Translations under genes and position numbers: made by a program
Notes under the pieces: generated by a model
The model's database searches: none
Seen by the model: the letters and a program-made list of their open reading frames with translations, nothing else
What the model was told of the DNA's origin: nothing
Assembly: GCA_001790955.1 (NCBI GenBank)
Contig: MGDP01000144.1
Span: forward strand, 1 to 41,890
From: Candidatus Tectomicrobia bacterium RIFCSPLOWO2_12_FULL_69_37
Lineage (GTDB): Bacteria > UBA8248
Direction: 5' to 3'
DNA length: 41,890 bases
Shown: positions 35,370 through 41,890 of the stretch, piece after piece
Position numbering within the stretch: the stretch's first letter is position 1
Layout of the letters: each line of letters opens with the position of its first letter

Positions 35370-36766
35370 TCCAAGCGACGGCGGAGAACCCTTTCCATCC
35401 GAAACGCAAGAAACCCAACCGGGCGCTCATTTGCGCGCTCACGGCCGCCCTGGCGGCTGCCCTCTATGTGGCGCTGCCCCCCCAGCTCGGCGAGCTGCCC
35501 CGGCGGACCCTGGCCATCTTCCTGGTGGCCGCCGTCCTCTGGGCGACCGAGGCGCTCCCTCTTTTTGCGACCTCGCTTTGCATCCTGGGGTTGGAGATCC
35601 TCCTGCTGGCGAAAAGGGGAGGGCTCGCGGGGGTGGGCGAGCTCCGGTACGAGCAGTTCTTCCAGCCCTTCTCTTCCAGCATCATCATCCTTTTCATGGG
35701 GGCCTTCCTTCTATCCCACGCCCTGACGAAGCACGGCATCGATCGGGCGATCGCCTCCCGCCTTCTTCGGCCGTTCTCCCGTTCGCCTCTCCTCATGCTT
35801 TACGGCGTCCTGGGAATCACCGCCCTGTTCTCGATGTGGATGTCGAACACGGCCGCCGCCGTCATGATGATCGCCGTCGTCTCCCCCGTCATCGCCTCGC
35901 TCGGGGACGGCAACCGGTTCGCCACCGCGCTCATCCTGGCCGTGCCCTTCGGGAGCGCGGTGGGAGGGATCAGCACCCCCATCGGGACGCCGCCCAACGC
36001 GGTCGCCCTGGCGGCTTTACGCCAGGCCAGGTACGACGTGAGCTTCCTGGACTGGATGCTGCTGGCGGTTCCGCTCATGGTGCTGCTTCTGGTCCTGACC
36101 GGCCTCCTGCTGTTCTATTTCTTTCTGCCGGAGAGAGGCATGATGCTGGCGAAGCTGGACCCTCCGGCGGAGATCTCCGCGCAGGGGAAGCTGACCCTGC
36201 TGATCCTGGCTGTGACGGTCGCACTGTGGCTCACGGGAGATTGGCATGGGATTTCGACGGCTGTGGTAGCCCTGCTGGCCGCGGCGTCGCTCGCCGCCCT
36301 GGGCGTCCTGGACCGGCACGACGTGAACTCCATTGACTGGGACATCCTCATATTGATGTGGAGCGGGCTCTCCTTGGGCCAGGCGATGCAGCTCTCGGGC
36401 CTGCTGGACTGGGTCGTCCGCCTTCCCCTGGCCCAGATGAGCGGCTTGGCCCTCTCCGCCTCCGTCGCCTTTCTTGCCCTGGGGCTTTCTACCTTCATGA
36501 GCAACACGGCCACCGCGAACCTCATCATCCCGACGGCGATGGCCCTCTCCTCGGCGCAACAAGGGCAGCTGGCCATCCTGACGGCCCTGGCCTGCTCGTT
36601 CGCCATGGCCATGCCGGTCTCCACCCCGCCCAACGCCATCGCCTTCGCCACGGGAAAGGTCCCGGTGGGCGACATGATCCGGGCCGGAGGGCTCATCTCC
36701 ATCGTCTCGGTGATTGTGATGCTCCTGGGCTACCAGGCCATTCTGCCTTGGGTGCTGGGCTTCTAA
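35366..36766 (+). CDS. DASS/SLC13-family anion (di/tricarboxylate-type) transporter
   Basis: Paired SNT motifs (SNTAAAVMMIAVVSPV; SNTATANLIIPTAM) each followed by TPPNA motifs; polytopic; ATGA overlap with PilZ stop. Confidence 0.92.
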   Translation: MIQATAENPFHPKRKKPNRALICALTAALAAALYVALPPQLGELPRRTLAIFLVAAVLWATEALPLFATSLCILGLEILLLAKRGGLAGVGELRYEQFFQPFSSSIIILFMGAFLLSHALTKHGIDRAIASRLLRPFSRSPLLMLYGVLGITALFSMWMSNTAAAVMMIAVVSPVIASLGDGNRFATALILAVPFGSAVGGISTPIGTPPNAVALAALRQARYDVSFLDWMLLAVPLMVLLLVLTGLLLFYFFLPERGMMLAKLDPPAEISAQGKLTLLILAVTVALWLTGDWHGISTAVVALLAAASLAALGVLDRHDVNSIDWDILILMWSGLSLGQAMQLSGLLDWVVRLPLAQMSGLALSASVAFLALGLSTFMSNTATANLIIPTAMALSSAQQGQLAILTALACSFAMAMPVSTPPNAIAFATGKVPVGDMIRAGGLISIVSVIVMLLGYQAILPWVLGF

Positions 36767-36787
36767 GGACATCAACGGAGGGCCGCC

Positions 36788-37726
36788 ATGGCCATTACCA
36801 TCGGTTTCGTGGGGCTCGGCAGGATGGGTGGGGCGATTTCGGCCAACCTGTTGGCTTCTGGCTATTCCGTCGTGGGCTGCGATCTCTCCCGAAAGCGGGT
36901 TCGCGAGCTGGAGGCTCTCGGCGGGGAAACGGCCGCCTCCCCCGAGGAGGCCGCCGCGCGCTCGCGCATGCTCATGATCTCCGTTCCCGAGGACAAGGAC
37001 GTGGAGCGGGTGCTGCTCGGGAAGGACGGTGCCATCGGCGGGCTTCGGCGCGGCGGGGTGGTGACGGACTTTTCCACCCTTCTCCCCTCGACCTCGCAGC
37101 GGATGGCCGAGGCCCTGAAGAAAGTGGGCGCCTTTTACCTGGACACGCCCATCAGCGGCAACCGGGCCATCACCCGGAAGCGCGGGGGGACCCTGATGGC
37201 CGGGGGGGACGAGCGGGCCTTCCGCCGGGCGCTGCCCATACTCCGCAAGATCACCCATCGTCAGTTCTACCTGGGGCCGAGCGGCCGCGGGGCGCTGGGC
37301 AAGCTCGTGATGAACACGGTGAGCGAGCTCAACCGGACAGCCCTGGCCGAGGGGCTCGCCTTCGGGATGGCTGGAGGCATCGACGGGAAGGTGCTCCTCG
37401 AGTTCCTGGCTTCCGGCTCGGCTTACTCCAAGCAGATCGATCATAAGGGAATGCGGATGGTAAAGCAGGATTTCAAGGACCCGGAAGGCACCATCGAGAT
37501 GTGCGTCAAGGACGCCGAGCACATGCTCCGGACCGCCCGGGAGCTCGGCGCGCTCCTTCCCCTGACGGCGCTTCGCTGCCAGCTCTACCAGGCGATCATT
37601 CGCATGGGCCACGCCTCGGACGACCCCGCCAGCATATTCGCCCTGTATCACTATATGTCCGGCAAGGGGGCGAAGCCGGTCCGGAAGGCCAAAGCGGCGC
37701 GAAGGCCCAAGGCCCTCCGGGCATGA
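36788..37726 (+). CDS. NAD(P)-dependent beta-hydroxyacid dehydrogenase (3-hydroxyisobutyrate dehydrogenase family)
   Basis: IGFVGLGRMGGAISANLLASGYSVVGCD...DTPISGNRAITRKRGGTLMAGGD...GRGALGKLVMNTV. Confidence 0.92.
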   Translation: MAITIGFVGLGRMGGAISANLLASGYSVVGCDLSRKRVRELEALGGETAASPEEAAARSRMLMISVPEDKDVERVLLGKDGAIGGLRRGGVVTDFSTLLPSTSQRMAEALKKVGAFYLDTPISGNRAITRKRGGTLMAGGDERAFRRALPILRKITHRQFYLGPSGRGALGKLVMNTVSELNRTALAEGLAFGMAGGIDGKVLLEFLASGSAYSKQIDHKGMRMVKQDFKDPEGTIEMCVKDAEHMLRTARELGALLPLTALRCQLYQAIIRMGHASDDPASIFALYHYMSGKGAKPVRKAKAARRPKALRA

Positions 37727-38787
37727 GGGCTTTCGGCGGAACGCGGGAGAAGCCCATGGATGAAGCGGCGGACCCCTTCGAGTATTTCTTCCGGCTCCCG
37801 TGGACCGACGGGCTGCCGGTGGTCACCCCGACGGAGGCGCGTATCGCCTGGATGCTGGGCGGTACCAAGCGCTCCCCGGGAGGGTCCCTGGGGCACGTCC
37901 CCCCCGCCGGCCACGAGGCCACAGTCGAGCAGGCGGCGATCCACGCCGTCATGGCAGGGGCGAGGCCCGAGTACCTGCCCGCCATCCTGGGGACGCTGGA
38001 GGCCGTCCTCGCCGAGCGGTTCAACCTGAACGGCCTGCAGGCCACCATGGGCCCGGGCGGGCCGATGGTGATGTTCAACGGGCCCTACGCCAGGAAGATC
38101 GGAGTGCACGGCGGGTCCGGCTGCATGGGGCCCGGCTTCCGGGCCAACGCGGCCATCGGGCGCGCCCTGCGCCTCATGATGCTGAACCTGGGGGGCGCCA
38201 TCCCGGGCGTCTCTGACATGAGCTGCTTCGGCCATCCGGACAAGTTCAGCTTCTGCCTGAGCGAGAACGAGGAGCTGAGCCCCTGGCCCCCGCTTTCGGC
38301 GGACCTGGGGTTCGGCCCGGGGGAAGACGTGGTCACCGTCTTCGCCGCCGAGGGTCCGCACCAAGCCTTCGACGACTCCAGCTCCGAACCCGACGGCCTG
38401 CTCGCCACCATCGCCTCCGTCATGAGCACGATGGGCTCCTCGAACGCCTACATGCGGCAGAATATGGTGATCGCCATGAGCCCCGATCACGCGGAGGTCA
38501 TGCGGCGAGCGGGGTACTCGCGCCGGGATGTCAAGCGGCGTCTCTTCGAGCTGGCGCGCCTGCCGGTGGGTCAGATGCGGAAGGGGGGGAGGTTCCGCCA
38601 GTCCGGCCGGGTGGACTGGCCCGCGTGGGTGGACCGGGACGACGACGCCTGCCTCGTCCCCATGATCCACGATCCCGATGACATCCTCCTCCTCGTGGCG
38701 GGAGGGCGGCCCGGGCCGCACTCGATGATCGTCCCCGGATGGAACAAGTCGAGCCGGTTCGTCTCGATTCGGTACCGCACCGGCTGA
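37723..38787 (+). CDS. Conserved protein of unknown function
   Basis: MRAFGGTREKPMDEAADPFEYFFRLPWTDGLPVVTPTEARIAWMLGG...GHVPPAGHEATVEQAAIHAVMAGARPEYLPAILGTLEAV...NLNGLQATMGPGGPMVMFNGPYARKIGVHGGSGCMGPGFRANAAIGRALRLMMLNLGG; ATGA overlap with previous stop. Confidence 0.8.
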   Translation: MRAFGGTREKPMDEAADPFEYFFRLPWTDGLPVVTPTEARIAWMLGGTKRSPGGSLGHVPPAGHEATVEQAAIHAVMAGARPEYLPAILGTLEAVLAERFNLNGLQATMGPGGPMVMFNGPYARKIGVHGGSGCMGPGFRANAAIGRALRLMMLNLGGAIPGVSDMSCFGHPDKFSFCLSENEELSPWPPLSADLGFGPGEDVVTVFAAEGPHQAFDDSSSEPDGLLATIASVMSTMGSSNAYMRQNMVIAMSPDHAEVMRRAGYSRRDVKRRLFELARLPVGQMRKGGRFRQSGRVDWPAWVDRDDDACLVPMIHDPDDILLLVAGGRPGPHSMIVPGWNKSSRFVSIRYRTG

Positions 38788-38804
38788 GCCGTCGGAGAGG
38801 GGCC

Positions 38805-39902
38805 ATGGTCTTGACGCGCAAGCAGATCGGGGTCGCGGTCGTCGGATCGGGCCGCATCGGAACCCACCGCGCCCGCCTGGCCGCGCAGCATCCCGGCGTC
38901 CGCTATCTGGCGGTCTCGGACGTGGAGGCCGCGCGCGCCAGGAGCCTGGGCGAGCGCGTGGGAGCCGACCTTTCCTCGGCCAGCAACGAGGAGGTGATCG
39001 CGCGGCCCGAAGTGGACGTGGTCATCGTCTCCACCCCCGAGCCCGCCCACGTCGCCCCCGTCCTCCAGGCCGTCGGGCTGGGGAAGCCCGTGCTGGTCGA
39101 GAAGCCTATCGCCATGGCGCTGGAGGACGCGGACCGCATCATCGGCGCGGCCGAGGCGAAAGGGGTGGAGGTGCGCGTGGGCTACATCATGCGCTACAAG
39201 CGGCAATACTTCCTGGGCAAGCAGCAGATCCTCGAGGGCCGGCTCGGACGGATCATCGGCGGCGCCGGCCGCGTCTACAACAGCCGGGCGCAGGCCTTCG
39301 AGATCCTCAAGCGCTCGGCCGACGCCACCCCCGTCGTGGACGTGCTCACCTACTATGTGGACCTTGCCTGCTGGTTCCTGGAGGGGAGCCGCCCGGTGGA
39401 GGTGGTGGCCCGGGGGAACGGGCTGGTCTTCAAGGAGGCCGGGTACCCCAAGGCGGACGACGTGCACTGGGCCCTCGTCACCTTCGACAGCGGGGCCGTG
39501 ATGAGCCTCGGCGTCTGCTACGCCCTGCCCTCCCAGTATCCGACCCTGGGCCAAAGCGCCCGCCTGGAGATCATGGGGACGGAGGGCGTGCTCTTCTTCG
39601 ACGAGGACCACAAGGAGAACATCCTATACTCCGAGAAGGGGTATCCCCACGCCTACGTGCCGGACCACAACCTGAAGATGGTGTTCCTGGGGAGCACCTC
39701 CTCAGGGGACTGGTCGCTGGACCACATGTACGGCCCCATCGCAGAGGAGACGCGCAGCTGGCTGGACCATCTGACCACGGGACGGCCCTGCCTCCTGGCG
39801 ACGGCCGAGGACGCCCGCCAGACTCTCGAGGTGACGCTTGCGATGGAGCTTTCGGCCCGCACCGGCGCGGCGATCAGGCTTCCACTGAGCGAGGGGCACT
39901 AG
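38805..39902 (+). CDS. Gfo/Idh/MocA family oxidoreductase
   Basis: IGVAVVGSGRIGTHRARLAAQHPGVRYLAVSD...VDVVIVSTPEPAHVAPVLQAVGLGKPVLVEKPIAMALEDADRI. Confidence 0.93.
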   Translation: MVLTRKQIGVAVVGSGRIGTHRARLAAQHPGVRYLAVSDVEAARARSLGERVGADLSSASNEEVIARPEVDVVIVSTPEPAHVAPVLQAVGLGKPVLVEKPIAMALEDADRIIGAAEAKGVEVRVGYIMRYKRQYFLGKQQILEGRLGRIIGGAGRVYNSRAQAFEILKRSADATPVVDVLTYYVDLACWFLEGSRPVEVVARGNGLVFKEAGYPKADDVHWALVTFDSGAVMSLGVCYALPSQYPTLGQSARLEIMGTEGVLFFDEDHKENILYSEKGYPHAYVPDHNLKMVFLGSTSSGDWSLDHMYGPIAEETRSWLDHLTTGRPCLLATAEDARQTLEVTLAMELSARTGAAIRLPLSEGH

Positions 39903-39919
39903 AAGCCGCCCAGGCTGTT

Positions 39920-41881
<1,962 letters not shown>

Positions 41882-41890
41882 GGGGGGAGA

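Overview
High-GC bacterial chromosomal window of dense metabolic and transport genes. No rRNA, tRNA, CRISPR array, IS element or phage gene was recognised. From left to right: a truncated M24/creatinase-like fragment, a PPC/DUF296 protein and an orphan family-5 solute-binding protein (-), divergent from a GntR/HutC regulator; a complete branched-chain amino-acid-type ABC operon (livH-M-K-G-F order) followed by acyl-CoA dehydrogenase / 3-hydroxyacyl-CoA dehydrogenase / acyl-CoA dehydrogenase / Zn-alcohol dehydrogenase; an aldo/keto reductase and a small alpha/beta-barrel protein (-); an FMN alpha-hydroxy-acid dehydrogenase-like gene with a perfect in-frame 495-bp tandem duplication; a translationally coupled minus-strand operon (fused HyuA-HyuB, cyclase/kynurenine formamidase-like, FdrA, DUF1116) divergent from a BMP/nucleoside-type ABC importer without a visible binding protein; enoyl-CoA hydratase, class III CoA transferase and cupin (-); aldo/keto reductase, ACMSD-like amidohydrolase with an apparent N-terminal frameshift, VOC protein, Gfo/Idh/MocA, PilZ, DASS transporter, beta-hydroxyacid dehydrogenase, an uncharacterised conserved protein, and a second Gfo/Idh/MocA (+); then an ABC-F ATPase (-). 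Best leads: (1) the hyuAB-cyclase-fdrA-DUF1116 plus ABC importer locus as a candidate ureide/cyclic-amide catabolic system; (2) the exact tandem duplication in the FMN dehydrogenase; (3) a frameshift that separates the HxH metal motif from the amidohydrolase; (4) a PilZ gene coupled to a DASS transporter, next to an uncharacterised coupled gene. All calls come from reading the sequence and the supplied translations; no database search was run.
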